The position numbers were made by a program, and so were the translations under genes. The notes below the pieces were generated by a model. The model was not told the DNA's origin and ran no database searches. It saw only the letters and a list, made by a program, of their open reading frames with translations. Shown piece by piece: positions 45,748-58,350 of a stretch of 64,000 nucleotides of DNA; within the stretch, counting starts at the first letter, position 1; each line of letters begins with the position of its first letter. Source of the DNA: Bryoerythrophyllum caledonicum (lineage: Eukaryota; Streptophyta; Bryopsida; Pottiales; Pottiaceae); the NCBI GenBank assembly GCA_963971425.1, contig OZ020526.1:2446180-2510179 (forward strand), written 5' to 3'.

Positions 45748-48700
45748 CTACTGCGGCAGGGCGGGGTTCTGCACGGCGCGCAGAATCTCCTGCTGCGGTT
45801 CTTCCTCCAGAATCCCGAGCACCCGGTGCGAGACGTAATCTTGGATGTACGCCTTCTTGATGCGCCGCGCCTTCAACCACGCCGGCTCCTGCACACACGA
45901 GATCCGTTCGCTCAGAACACAAGAGCACCAGAGGATGAGGAGACGAAGATGAGTCGACAGAAAGAGGAGAGGAAGATGAGTCGACAGAAGAGGAGACGAA
46001 GAGAAGAGGAGAGGAGAGAAGAGGAGACAACCGAAGAGGAGACGAAGAGAAGAGGAGAGGAGAGAAGAGGAGACAACAGAAGAGGAGACGAAGAGGAGAC
46101 GACAGAAGAAGAGACAACAGAAGAGGAGACGACAGAAGAGGAGACGAAGAGAAGAGAAGAGGAGAGGGGAGAAGAGAGAAGAGGAGCGGAGAGAAGAGAG
46201 GAGAGAAGAGGAGAGAGCGGGCATCTACCTCGGCGACGAACCACGAGAATCCGAACTTGGAGAGGAGCAGCAGATGCTCCAGCAGCAGGATGGCGGCCAG
46301 GCCGGGCTCAATCTTCCACCGCCCGGCGTCGTCGTAGAGACACACCAGCAGCGCGCAGTTGGTCACGATCGCCACCACGCCGAGGTTCTGGCACATCACA
46401 GGGTTAGTTACTCGGTAGGTTTGTTAGAGTGGAGGACAACAGAAGTGAGGAAGACTGACTCGTACTTGGAAGATGGAGAGCCAGGCGCCGATGGAGGCGG
46501 CTTGTCTGGGAGCAGGCCGCCGCATAGTCACGAGCAGCTTCAGCGCGTCGGACCGGATCTCCACCAGGTTGTTCTGCAGCGTGCCACAGCATGAACTTAG
46601 ACAAGGTTTAAGGGCGACGAAGGTGTACTGGAGAGGAGAGAAAGAAGATTGCCAGAGCTGGAGAGGAGAGAAAGAGCGCGTACGAGGAGCGCGAAGGTGG
46701 CGACGAGCGGGTACGCGCTCGCAAACATGGTCACCATTCCGAACTGCACGGCCAGCTCCAAGAAATCTGCGGCCAAACGCATGCTCAGTCTGTTAGGTTT
46801 CTCACAATGTTTTTGCAAACAGTTCAAATGAGGAAGAGTTGTTCAAGACATTGCGTGGTTGATGGATCTATACAGTACCGTCGAACAAGCCGTCTTCGAA
46901 GTCGCTTCCGATGCTGGCTTCGTACTTCGGCGTCAAAAACTGTTTGTCCATGGGAGAGACATGAATTTCCGGAGCCTTCTCTCCCGTTTCTCTCTTGATT
47001 TGATCTTCTGCGGTCCTGGCCTTGTACTCCGCCCACCGGTAAGTCGCATACGGCACCAAGTTCTCCACGACGTTGCTCATCAGCTGTGGGCCATCGAGCG
47101 TGGAGATTAGTTATTAGCCCGATCGTGCTCATAGCCATAGCCAGTGGCGAAAGCAATGAGGCGTACCTGCGAGACGATGAGGCGCTGCGCCAGCATGGAG
47201 CGGAGCGTGTTGAAATCCTTGTGAAGAATAGCTTGGTAGAAGAGGCCGATGTACGACTGCAGGAAGTAGACGCCGAACACCTTATAGATCATGCTGTTGG
47301 CCGCGGCCTCCTTGTTCACCAGCTGCTGCGACTTGGTGAGCGCGATGGCGATTTGCCCGCCGACCTTGGTGAGGTACTGGATCGACAGGATGTACACCGC
47401 GGTGAGGATGTACTTGACGACGTCGTTGGGGGCAAACTTGTTGAGGTGCGCGTACAGGAGCTCGAATGGCAGCTGCACGCACAGGATGCACGTCACCACG
47501 ATCATGTTGTTCTTCAGCGTGCGGATGCGCGTCAGCCACTCCTCCCGGCCCAGAACCTTCGCCTCGTAGTCCGACACGTTCGCCCCGTACACCTCCTCCT
47601 GCTTCATCGTGCCCTGGAGCAGCGCCCCTTGCTGCTGCCTCGTCAACGCTTTGATCGTCTGCAGCTCCTCGCTCTCGTAACTCATCCCCCAGCTACATGG
47701 ATCACGGTTCACAACTCCCGGGATAAGCTCAAGCTCACAACATAGATCCCATCACTTCACCTCATTTCACACATTCCAAGACACATTATCTACCGATGTG
47801 CTTACTTGCTCTGGAGACTCGCATTTCGGCGACGCCAAAACTGCAGGAACACAACCGCCCAGACGACCACAATCATAGCGTAGATTGGAGGCACCGCTGG
47901 CTCCATCGGTCTGTTCAAGACAAAATGGCAAGACAGGGCGGCTGTTAAGGTATTATCTTTCATAGATCTGCAGTGTTTTTATTAGTTCTCTGACTAAAAC
48001 ACATTAACAAACAGTTCCTCTTAATCTTACAGCATTAGGAATGCATCACTGTCTATATTCAAGAAGCAGGCTCAGAATCTGCGACAGTTCAACTTCTTTC
48101 TTAGTGTGAAATGTATGTATCCTGGTTGACACTGTTTTTTGGTACTTTGTTTGAGTTAAGGAATTCCAACTCCAGCTCTTTGGAAGTTCAGCGACTAACC
48201 CCTGATCCGTCAAGTTCAAAATGATTCCCAGAACGGCCGGGAAGATGAGCCACTGCGTGTACATGCCCAGGAAGGCGAAGTAGATCGCCACCTGAAGAAA
48301 CGAGACGATCAGAGCAAGTAAGCCAACAACCCAACCAGTGAATTCATGAAATCAATAACAACAGGTGGAAATACTACCTTGGCACCGAAGTATGCATAGA
48401 TGGCATCGAGGGGCTGGCTAGTGAAGTCCATCACCCGCATGGGCCAATGCTCCAGCAACCATTTCCGTTGCTGCTCCTCTGCAATTCGCCCATCAAATGA
48501 TGAGTAATTAAGCAAGGCAAGAATCCAATCCAAAGACTCAGCATGAAGAAAGTGGGCTTACGATGTAACGGCATGACATCCTTCACAATCCCAGCGTCTT
48601 GCAGTTGCTTCACAAGCGGTTCTGATGAGTCGCCAATGCCGCTCACTGTGTTGATGATGGTCACCAGACACTGGTAGCGCTCCGTCCAGCTGAACAGAGC

Positions 48701-49235
48701 GTCCCCCAACGGCTGTCGGCTAAAAGCATCCCGGCGCTCCCAGTCGAACACCACATCAAGCCCTGCCATCCACGTCAAGTAAGTATCCTACATCTACAGT
48801 TGATGATTGCTCTCAAGATTTACTTGATGGTTGAGAGAATCCGTCACTGTTTCTCTTACCTACATTCGTGGGTTTCCTGAGCCTCAGCTTCTCAGCTGCT
48901 CGCCCAACGACTTCCAGAGGCGCAGCAATTTTCACGTAAACCAAGTGGTTGGCACCGTCCTCTACCTCCACGACTAACCCGGCATGAGATAACGATGTGC
49001 ACAGGTGCCTGACGGGGTCCTCGCCGAACTCCTGCAAACCAATCAACAGCAACCAAATCAACCCACGCTACTCCACCTTTCCAGAACTGAAGCGTAAGAA
49101 ATCCGCCTCATCGCTCACCTCTCGTTTATTTTCCACTTCTTTGTTGTCGATCACGATGGCGATCTCAAAAGGTGGCGCCATGTTCCTCTCCTTCGCATCC
49201 ACGTCCCACGTCGATTTCCGAGCCGATTCCTCCAT
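45748..49235 (-). CDS. Anoctamin/TMEM16-like membrane protein, plant type (12 exons)
   Basis: Predicted multi-pass membrane protein of the anoctamin family (ion channels or lipid scramblases; plant members are poorly characterised). Exons (-): 49235-49119, 49031-48860, 48762-48562, 48478-48378, 48291-48200, 47910-47806, 47692-47167, 47083-46879, 46766-46684, 46573-46466, 46387-46229, 45888-45748. Phases all agree; 2010 nt, 669 aa, close to the single plant anoctamin's length. Signatures: [18 protein letters not shown] (first membrane segment region), [19 protein letters not shown], the long exon with [20 protein letters not shown] and [14 protein letters not shown], then [20 protein letters not shown] and [13 protein letters not shown], which are typical of the C-terminal half. 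The ATG at 49235 opens a soluble N-terminal domain. Intron 11 holds a GA-rich minisatellite. Confidence 0.92.
45920..46222. repeat. GA-rich minisatellite in an anoctamin intron
   Basis: Imperfect repeats of GAGGAGA, GAAGAGAAGAGGAGA and GAGGAGACGACAGAA fill nearly the whole intron 45889-46228. The purine/pyrimidine strand split generates long false open frames on both strands. Confidence 0.85.
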
Positions 49236-49644
49236 AGCTGCCAACATTCAACCCTCAAAAAAGGTAAGACTCAGGTACAAGTACCTCATCTCTCTCTCCC
49301 ATGCCGTTAAGAAAACCATGTCGTACCTGTTACAATCTCGATCGATAGTGAAACTCAACGCAGAGACTTCTGAGAGAGCTTCACAAGGTTAGATTTGTGC
49401 AATCAGGGATAAGCTTCGGCCTCCGGAAAGAAGAGTGTGATACATGCAGATGGACATGTTGAAGGAGCATTGTGGAGAGAGTTTTTGGACGGAAGTAGTT
49501 GAGGATGCTTTCTTAAGAGGACGAGTGAGCTGTGGGTGCCACTTGGCTCGTGTACAACTGGACAGGATTCGACACGTAGGTGGGACGGCCACGTGGAGCA
49601 TCCGTGGCGTCCAAGTTCCTTTAACCCTTTAACCCTTTAAAGGA

Positions 49645-50442
49645 TTAACCCTTTCCCGCCCACGGCAGTTTCTAGAAAACCCAAGGTTTGTACTGATTTT
49701 TTTCTTTGAACCGGATTTGATGGAAATACAATGCCTAATATTAATATCCAACCTTACAAAATTGAAGTTAATCCATCTCCTGAAATTTGGGGAAATTTTG
49801 CACAACATCGAACGGTTGGTGGAATAGATTATAGTGTTTACAGTTACCATATATTGGGAGTGAAAACTGTGGATTTTGGAGGGTGTACTACTTTAACCAT
49901 CAATAGATTCTTGCAAGAATTTTTTTTACTTTGAATTAGAGTGGTTCACATGTGCACTAGGTTGGTAGCTTTGCATTGACATATCATAGGTGAAGAAAGT
50001 ATATTTATATACAATTATTGGTGATTTATTTGCTTTTTCCTACTTGATTGTATACAATAATGTTCCAACCGGAAGTTTTGTATGTCACTAAGGAGAGATC
50101 AACAATCACAAAACAATCAAGAATGTCCTAAAAGAAAAGTTTCATCAAAATTTAAGACCAAAATCAATGTGCATGTGTGTGAAATACAACATAGTATGTG
50201 GCATGGTATTCACTACATTCACTGAATATTAGTGTATTTGATGTATTTCGTATTGTATTCCTAGCATTTCCAAGAGTTCTATAAATCCAAATCATGATCT
50301 GATTGTTGGAGAGTGTTCATGTAATGTGTACGCAAATTTGAACCTTATATCTTGAAGCCTAATACCTCATGGATTTTCATGCAAATTGAGTTTTAGCACC
50401 TCCACAGTCCCATTCTGGAACTCCTAGGCGGTAAAGGGTTAA
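49645..50442. mobile_element. TTAA-flanked piggyBac-like MITE (a)
   Basis: TTAA at 49645-49648 followed by CCCTTTCCCGCC; at the other end GGCGGTAAAGGG followed by TTAA at 50439-50442. Inverted termini CCCTTT(C/A)CCGCC with a TTAA duplication are the piggyBac pattern. The interior has no transposase. Direct CCTTTAACCC repeats precede the left end (49617-49645). Confidence 0.6.
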
Positions 50443-50720
50443 GGACAAGAGACCCATTTTAGGTATTTTAGCACAATAATCTCGATAGCAATTGCTATAG
50501 GTCACCTCTATGAAAGACTTTAACTATGAGAAAGAGGTGAAGGAAGATGGTCATCTATTGAGATAATTCCCACAAAAATTAGGACAAGCATCGGTGAGCA
50601 ATAGTGATTTCTGTGAATGGAAGTTGTGATGAGATGTACCTCGTGCATAGATGTCATACTTCATGATCAAGAACACTCGTAGGTTCTAGCAAGCTAATAA
50701 AGCTTATTGACCGTAAAGGA

Positions 50721-51015
50721 TTAACGGCTATGAGGCCCTGACAAGGTCAATTTTGGTGCTTTTGTTCTTCTAACTCTTTCCACATTCTTCTAATTAGCCA
50801 TGCCTTTCATGTCCTTTGAATGCATTTCAAGCTCCTCGTTAGCTTTCTATCAAATCTCTAATCTCCAATTCATGCATGCATTTGCAAACTATAGTGATTT
50901 CCGTGAAACAAGGTCTTGTTGAAATGTACTTGCTCTGTAGATTTGTTCTGCCTAATTTGTTTTGCTTATACATTCTCTCAGGCTTTCAAGATCGACTTCG
51001 GCGGTAAAGAGTTAA
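50721..51015. mobile_element. TTAA-flanked piggyBac-like MITE (b), partial
   Basis: Right end GGCGGTAAAGAG followed by TTAA at 51012-51015 matches element (a). The left end at TTAA 50721-50724 is diverged. The interior (GAGGCCCTGACAAGGTCAAT, then CTCCTCGTTAGCTTTC) recurs at 58880-58980, so it belongs to a dispersed family. Confidence 0.45.
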
Positions 51016-51299
51016 CACCTAATTATCATTCAAAATTTTGTTAGTTACTTTTCCAAATTTAAAGTCAACTCTAAGAGGATATTAAAATTTTATAAAAAAA
51101 TGCCTACTTGTGGAAATAAGTATATTTCAATTTCTTCTATTAATTCTAATCTTAAGATTTTAATAGATTTGATTGTATCAATTGGAATAACATATTCTAC
51201 CAATTGGAATAAAATATTCATCTTATAAAATTTGTAAGGTAGTAACCCAAAATTTTATAAGGTACTTTGATATTGGAAGTTTAATCCCTAATTATCAAA

Positions 51300-53520
51300 G
51301 TTGACAATTTCATACCAAAACTTCAAAATTGCTTATTTTAGTGCAATGAGTAGAGAAGAAACCAAAATCTTTTGCTTTCAATTTGAACCGTAGGATCTCA
51401 ATTAAAACTTATTAACCCCTAAGGTTATCTAAAGGACCAAACGTCCCCGCGGGGTCAAATTGGATTTTGGGCATGTACCTACAATTCAAAGAAAAATCCT
51501 TTTTAATTGAAAATTTTATACAAGATAGCCTCAAATAAGAGCTTCGTGGAGATATTTTTATTTTATGTTTTGGATTTGTGGTTTGAAAGTTAGTACCATT
51601 TAAAGCCAAAAGTGGGGACTCCGGGCACCTCCAAATTTTTTGACAAAAAGTTTCTATTGACATTGAGATTTTTCACACATATAAAGAATATTTCCTTCTT
51701 TGGAAATTTTCAAAAAAAATTCTTGTCTTTAGCGTAAAAAGGCATTTTATTCCAAGTCAAACATTTTCACACAGAGTCGGGCAAGAGGGGAAAAAAAATT
51801 CATCTTTTCTACACAAAACTTGGAGATCTTCATATTTTTCACTTTTTATTTTTTCAACAACATTATGTGGTGAAAAAAATCTTATTGACCCTTTGGATTA
51901 TCATTTGAATACATACGTAGTTCACAAAAAAATAAAACGTGAAATGGCAAGTTTTGAACCTCCACTCCTTGCACACTTGTTTTGAATATGCTACACCCCT
52001 TTTTTTCCTCTAAAAATTGGTGTGTCGGGAAATAACATCATGCTTAAGACAATAGTAAAAGATTTAGACCTTGTACAATGCAAAAATTTGATACGAAGTG
52101 AAGTCAAATTCTGCTGATCAACTCAACGCAGGGAAGAAAATGAACCATTGTTTTGACTTTATACACTAAAATCTATCAATCACTACTGTGGATTGCAACC
52201 AAAATCTCGTGGCATGTTTATATAGAAGTCTATTTTAAGATCTTACGGTTAAAAATCCGAAAGTCACTTTAAAATGTGATTTTCATGTCTCTTTTTGGCA
52301 GTGGCAATTTTTGACTGGTTTTAGAGCGAAAGTGGTCGTGGTCCTTTAGGGGTTAAGTAACATACTCACAATATTTCATAAACCATGACTACACGGATTG
52401 AAAGATTATTAAAGTGTTTGAAGTAGTGAAAACAATTCATTTTCTTCCCTGTGCATAGTGGATCAATATACTTTGACTTCACTTAATGTCCAATTTTTGC
52501 ACTACACAAGGTCTAAATTCATTACCATCCTGTTAAGCATGATATTAGTTCCTTATACATAAATTTTAAGAGGAAAAGAAAGGGTGTAGCATATTCAAAA
52601 AAATTGTGCAAGGAATGGAAGTTCAAAGATTTTAAATTCACGTTGTATTTTTTTGTCAACTTAATATGTTTTAGAATAAAAATCAGAATGGTCAATAAGA
52701 AGGTTTAGAGCACATCTTGAAGTTGAAAAATAAAAAGTAAAAAATATGAAGATCTTCAAGTTTTATGTGGAAAAGAAGAAGTTTTTTTGGTACCTTGCCC
52801 AACAATATGCGAGAATGTGTGAAATTGTTTGACTTGGGTAAATGTTCTAATTTTCACTAAAGACAAGAGATATTTTTTACAATAAAAAAGGGAAAAAAAT
52901 TATTTACTAGTATTGAAAACCTCACATTCAACAGAGTGTCCTAGCAAAAAAAGTTGGAGTTTTTGAATAAGTTCTTTATTAAATGTCTAAAACTCCAAAA
53001 TTCCTTCATGAATGTAGAATCATTTCCTTTGTGGAGGTATTTTTGTTGTTTTGGATTCATGGCTTGAGAGTTAGTACCACTCAATGTTAGAAATGGGGAC
53101 TCTGGGCAGCTCCAAAATTTTGCTAGAAGTTTCTATTGACATTGAGATTTTTCGTACATATAGAGAATATTACCTTCTTTGAAAATGTCCAAATAAAAAC
53201 TTATTAAAAACTTTTAAACTCAAGTCAAACATTCTTTGATGCTTTAGGCAAGGAGGGAATAAAACTTCATCTTTTCTACATAAAACTAGAGATCTTCATT
53301 TTTTCATTTCTTATTTTTTCAACAACAATATGTGATGGAAACCTTCTATTTAATTGTTTGGATTATCATTCTAAAACAATTTGAGTTCACAAAAAAAAAA
53401 ACGCAAATTGGCAATTTTTGAACCTCCACTCCTTGCACACTTGTTTTCAATATACTACACCCCTTCTTTACCTCTAAAAATTGGTGTATATCATGCTTAA
53501 AACAATGGCAATAGATCAAG
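51300..53520. repeat. AT-rich repeat block with internal direct and inverted copies
   Basis: Words such as GTTTCTATTGACATTGAGAT, GAATATGCTACACCCCTT and CCTCCACTCCTTGCACACTTG occur at 51.6-52.0 kb and again at 53.0-53.45 kb. Inverted relatives are at 52.5-52.6 kb, and further relatives are at 35.3-36.0 and 38.0-38.6 kb in hAT-2. The block is an array of related non-coding elements. No gene supported. Confidence 0.6.
51412..52356. mobile_element. TTAA-flanked piggyBac-like MITE (c), with empty-site comparison
   Basis: TTAA at 51412-51415 and 52353-52356 flank a 937-bp unit. The left end is CCCCTAAGG...AAAGGACC and the right end inverted is CCCCTAAAGGACCACG. The sequence on either side (CCGTAGGATCTCAATTAAAACTTA and GTAACATACTCAC) is continuous at 35325-35365, where CTAAG occupies the site without an insert. 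This supports precise insertion into a TTAA-like tetranucleotide. Confidence 0.65.
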
Positions 53521-53738
53521 TGATCGCAACCTTATTGGTGACTTCCCTACCTTAAAACAACTACAATAATCGAAGGCGGGTGTTGGATATAGGACATTCA
53601 ACCTCATGGGTATTTGAAGCCAGTTTCTTAATCAACTCTTGGTTTACATCCAAGAGCCCCTGCATCAGCAACTCAGCCACCAATCAAAAGCCAAAACCAG
53701 TAAATATAAACAGTGGTCTTTGAATACAACCCCATTCT

Positions 53739-56700
53739 TCAACCTGGGCATTGATCTCTCTTTCGGGCAGCTCCAGGATTACAGAAGCACTCCGGCCAAG
53801 GACTAGTGTAAAAGGACTCGGGCTTTGCACGCGTATGAAGCTGTGTGATTTCCACAACACGCCTGACCTGTTCCTCAAACTCCTCTCGCCCAAGCACGCC
53901 CTCCTCCCACTTGATAAACACAGGCGCCAACGCCCTCCGATCAGGCCTGATGGAGGTCCGGAACGCGGAGTACAGGCGGTGGCCCAACAGGTTGTTGGCG
54001 AAGTTGCTGGGTCCGTCGTAGGTGGGCATGAACACATCGGCCAGGAGACACACCATGTAGTCCACTGCGGGGCCGAGGAGGCCCTTGCTCTCTGCGCTGA
54101 TGCCACTCAGTTCGTCGCGTGTGGCCACCGTTGTGCGGTTCTCCAGGCGCGGGAACAGCTTCCGCAGGGGCTCCATGAACCGCTCACCTCCAAAGATGTC
54201 GCCTACAAAAAAGAGGTAACAGAGAAAAACTTCCACGTATGAGAACATAAGCTGTAGTATGTCTAAAAAGAGAGACAGGCGGCTACTATTCATCGTGGAA
54301 TCTCATTCACTCTCAGAGATTGCAGTTGATACGACTTTGACTTGAGTTTCGAGCCACCAAGCTCTTCTGATGATTTAGTGTGAGCAAAGAATAGTCTAAA
54401 GGGGGGGGGGGGGTGACTTTACAAACAAATCTTTGAGCTCAACGGTGTTGGTATTAAGAAACTTCGACATCCACGCGCAGAACTACAGCAAAAAATCCTT
54501 CACTTGTTCGTGAACATAGGCCTAGATCAGCACCACTCCCACAACAAGTTTCACAGAGCAGAAACTCACCTGCAGCAAGATAAATACGTGTAGAGTTGTC
54601 GTAGCCCAGAGACCTCAAAATCAACCCCACCTGCAGCATATACATGTGGATTTAATGAGTGATAATTCCTGAGTGAAGTGTGAAAAGCACACAAGGTACT
54701 CACCTCTTCTGGAGTGAGAGGGCATTTCCCGATTAAACGTCTATCAGAGTAATGCAACGTCTTCTCTGCGAAATTCTCCTTCCGATACTTTCTCAGCACT
54801 GCTTGCTCTGAAGGCGTAAATATGTCCACACACCTGGCCATCACAATGTCTCAATTATCACTTCTAGGGAACATAAAGGGACTCAGGATATAATAGACTA
54901 ATTTAAAATTTTCAGTAAGCTACCTCTCTTTCAACTCATTTCTCACTCTAAATAGTTATTAGATCAATAGAAGAGATTGGTGGTCTATCCTTCACTTTAA
55001 GGTGGAAGATCTTGGTGGTCCATGTCAAAATAGTTCTAGCCGTCTTTGAGAGTGAAGAAAGAGTTTGCATGGAATAGACGCATCTCTGTTTTTTGAGCTG
55101 ATTTCAACGAAAAAGGCGGGATTATTCTGTTTATACTTCACAAATAACTGCAGATTAAAAGACCAGTACTAAGCTTACCCTGCAAAGGCGAGCATGTCCA
55201 TCTCAAACCGAAGATGAATAGCAAGGAATTGGCCTTCTGCTCGAAGCCGTGCAACAAGCTTGCTGCTGAGGCGCAAAACATCTTCCCGTAAGCGCAATGC
55301 ATGGAAGTTGACCCGGCAGCGGAGGCGCTGATACTCATGATTATCCAAGTCCTCAGCTAGGCGATGTGAAAACGGACTAAGATGAATGGCACCATGCTGT
55401 TTCATCTTTGCAAAAGCCACGGTTTCGTACCACGATGGGTATGCATTCCGAGGAGGCCGCAGCTATCAATGGGGATAATCAGGTCATCAAAATATGAAAA
55501 AGAACACTTATTTGGTACAACAGACTGCAAACAATTGAAGAAACAGCTGCCTACCTCATTCGATATACACAACCAATATTCTACTGTGAAAGGCGCACTT
55601 GCTCACCTGAAAGGCCTTCATCCTCCTTTGCTTCTTACCCACAAGGGGTAGAGCCTTCACAACCTTCACGTCATTAGCAAGGGAGGAGATGAAATGATTT
55701 ACGTCATATATTCCTGCAAAGCCACTGGAAAGAAACAGGGCCCAGTCACTACTTCATTTATTGTGGAAACAAGGACAGATTGCAACACTAAATTCGGTAC
55801 TTCGAACAAAAAATAAAACCATCTTACAGTGATAACAATGTTACGCAACAACTTCTGTTGCATGAGAAGGACACCATCACAACAAGTGGTTTACCTTTTG
55901 TCGTGCCAGAAAGAGTTTGTATCAAGCTCTGGTAAAACAAGGGTGGCATTCATGATTCGCGCTGCTAACACGGCATTGCAAATCTGCAAAAGCAAAAAAA
56001 ACGTCTGATCTATGAACGGTTCGGTGTAAAGCATTGAACTTAAACTGTGGCTTCAAACTTACTGCGCCGCGTTGCTGGTTTAAGCCACCATTGCATCGCA
56101 CCATAAGATATCCATTACTTCTTTCCGGTGGCACTGACAGAGGACAGAGAAAAACTCATCAGAATAAGCTAACCAATAGATCAACAAAGACCTAGTTGCT
56201 TCAATTGAAGAGTTTACAACGCATGGGAAAAGATAAGAAATAGCAGAAGACAAGCCATCTACCTACGTGGCCATTGAGAAGTTCGCAAGGATGATGATGG
56301 TCGCCAGGAGCTAGTGCGCAGTGAGTCAGAAACAACCTGCGTACATGCAACAGTGCAAAAGTCCAAAAGCTTAGTATGTAGATTGTGTGTGGTGAGTAGG
56401 TAGATTATAAATCATTTAAAGAATGACATCACACATGGAATACTTGCAATTATTTACCCTTCCTGAAAATGGGGCATGGATGTATAATTAGAGACAAAAG
56501 TAGCCAGGATAAGGACAAGGAACAGTCACATGAAGTAGAGTGTGACCCAATTCACATGCCAGTTTGATACAAAACTGTGACATTTAAAAAGCAGAGACGT
56601 GTACATAAACAAAAGTGCCTTCTTCATGAAAAAATAAGCAGTATTGAAGCAAAAGAATGAGGTAGTCATCAATAACAAACTATGGTAAACAATCTTCCGG

Positions 56701-57196
56701 TTAGTAGTAAAAGTAGTCACCTGCGTTGTATGTTGGTACGCCGACGTATTCAAATTGCTAACCTCCACTGAATGAGCTAAAAGCTGCAGGAAATGCACAA
56801 AGAAATCATCACCATTGTGTTTGATACACGCTCTCAAGGAATCATGCCTTCACTTCATAAAATTATCATATGCACGGTCTATTTTATTTTGGTATTAAAA
56901 CAAATAAAGCTTATATCATAAATCTTAGCCGCCTTTTTTCCTCTTTGAGCTGATTATGGAAAATTTGAGCTATTATGGACAAAATTCCGAAATTGAAAGG
57001 ACGATTTTCTACCAGAGAGGTTAATTTGAGCTTCTCCTGCCTGATGCGGAAGATGAGAAATACAACACAGAGCAGGAACAGCAAGCCCGGCGCCAATGTT
57101 CTTCGTCTGGTGGTGAAGCCTTTCATTCTCGCTCTCCATGATTTCCTTGGCACCTGCTCGTCCTCCTCACCGTCACGCACCTTCAAAGGCGCAATT
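53739..57196 (-). CDS. GT106/O-fucosyltransferase-like protein, plant family
   Basis: Type II membrane glycosyltransferase of the plant O-fucosyltransferase/rhamnosyltransferase group, acting in the Golgi. Exons (-): 57196-57013, 56783-56721, 56336-56267, 56133-56063, 55983-55895, 55724-55607, 55462-55179, 54833-54704, 54630-54570, 54202-53739. Phases agree throughout these ten. A single membrane anchor (LLFLLCVVFLIF) follows a basic stretch near the N terminus. Family motifs in order: YLMVRCNGGLNQQRGAICNAV, SGFAGIYDV region, LRFEMDMLAFAGC (the RFE/D loop), GYDNSTRIYLAAGDIFGG, and the terminal SFYTSPWPECFC. The start codon is unresolved: an upstream exon with ATG 57352 (MSEMFAERKELMT) is one base out of phase with the acceptor at 57197. 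Confidence 0.85.
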
Positions 57197-57359
57197 CTGT
57201 ACAGGTTTCACCAATGTCGAAAGAATAATAAAACTCCGTCGTAAAATCAGTAGCGAATCCATTCCAAATGCACAGCAACCAGTTCCTAGGACGGATTTCC
57301 CACTCTACTCACCTGTCATGAGTTCCTTCCTCTCCGCGAACATCTCCGACATACCGTGA

Positions 57360-58210
57360 AACACACAAAGACGACATTCTACCGAAAAATAATTTTAAAA
57401 AAACTCTAAAAACTTCTAAAGTCCTTAAACATTCTTTATTTATCTAAAACTTCTACAATAAAAAAGCTCTGTAAATACCTTGCAACGAATCGAGTGAATT
57501 TAGACAAAGATTATCGATTAAAAAATAAACAAAAATCTCTACTCGAAGGCGGCGAGCTGCACAACGTGAATTTGTTCCAGAAAATTCTGAAAAATTCTTA
57601 AGAAGAATCTCAATGAGCTACTTCCTGACATTCAGGAAATTTCGACAGAGGCGATCAGTTGTAAAATCTCTACTAGAAGGAGACGAGCGATGACACTCTA
57701 ACTTGGACCAAAACCTAATCTCTGCGCTCTAACGCTGTGGCGACTCCCGCTGCAAGGAAAATTCCTCCCGCAAAGCTGCACAAAAAGAACAATGGAGCGT
57801 GTGTTCACTACCTGCGCATACCGCAGTGACGCGAATGGCAAGAAGTTGCGCTTCTTGAAACAACCTGCTGGCAAGGCCAACAACCTCTCCCTCCTGTCTC
57901 TGGCGCATGGATCCTCTTGCTCCTGCTCCTGCGACCTCAGATTGCGTGCACATCTAGCTCCACGAGAACACGTAAACTTTCTCCTCCCGGACGCTACAAT
58001 CCGCCATCGTTTCCGCAAATCTTCCTCAATTTCCGAGCCGCGAAGTGCGTCTGGAGCGCTGCGATCGGTGCGGTGCCATGGAACGCTACAAGTGAGATTC
58101 TCGAGAGGATTCCTGCTCTGAAAATGCTTCGGGGATTCGATCGATTGGCGGAAGCTGTCAATCCTGGCGACATCTTCGTCATGGTAGCTTAAATTCGTTA
58201 CCAGCCTCAG
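57360..58210. other. Region upstream of the glycosyltransferase gene, with a GC-richer segment
   Basis: 57680-58195 is higher in GC and open on both strands (for example + AAKCVWSAAIGAVPWNATSE at 58036-58095, ending FVMVA at a stop near 58190). This may be an exon of an unrecognised gene or a divergent promoter and leader. I cannot assign a domain. Confidence 0.3.
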
Positions 58211-58212
58211 AA

Positions 58213-58350
58213 AGCGTCAGTGCGCCCAAACCCGCGCATTCGGACAACATCTACCAATCTTTTCTCCATGAACGACTCGAGTTTCCGTTTTAGATTTTGG
58301 GAAGAGATTCGTAGATGTTGTCCGAATGCGCGGGCTTAGGTGCCGATGCT
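58213..58350. repeat. 138-bp hairpin with a perfect 24-bp inner arm
   Basis: 58231-58254 and 58311-58334 are exact inverted copies (core GCGCATTCGGACAACATC). Outside them the pairing continues imperfectly for about 18 bp on each side (AGCGTCAGTGCGCCCAAA against AGCATCGGCACCTAAG). Loop about 56 bp. It could be a small MITE or a hairpin RNA precursor. Confidence 0.8.

Noticed and set aside
45694..46407. Long open frames on both strands rich in Arg/Glu or Ser/Leu/Pro
   Set aside because: They arise from the GA minisatellite in an anoctamin intron and overlap real exons in the wrong frame.
53684..54106. Alternative frame at the end of the glycosyltransferase gene ending FIFTGFGF
   Set aside because: The other frame ends with the family's terminal PWPECFC motif and has correct splice phase.
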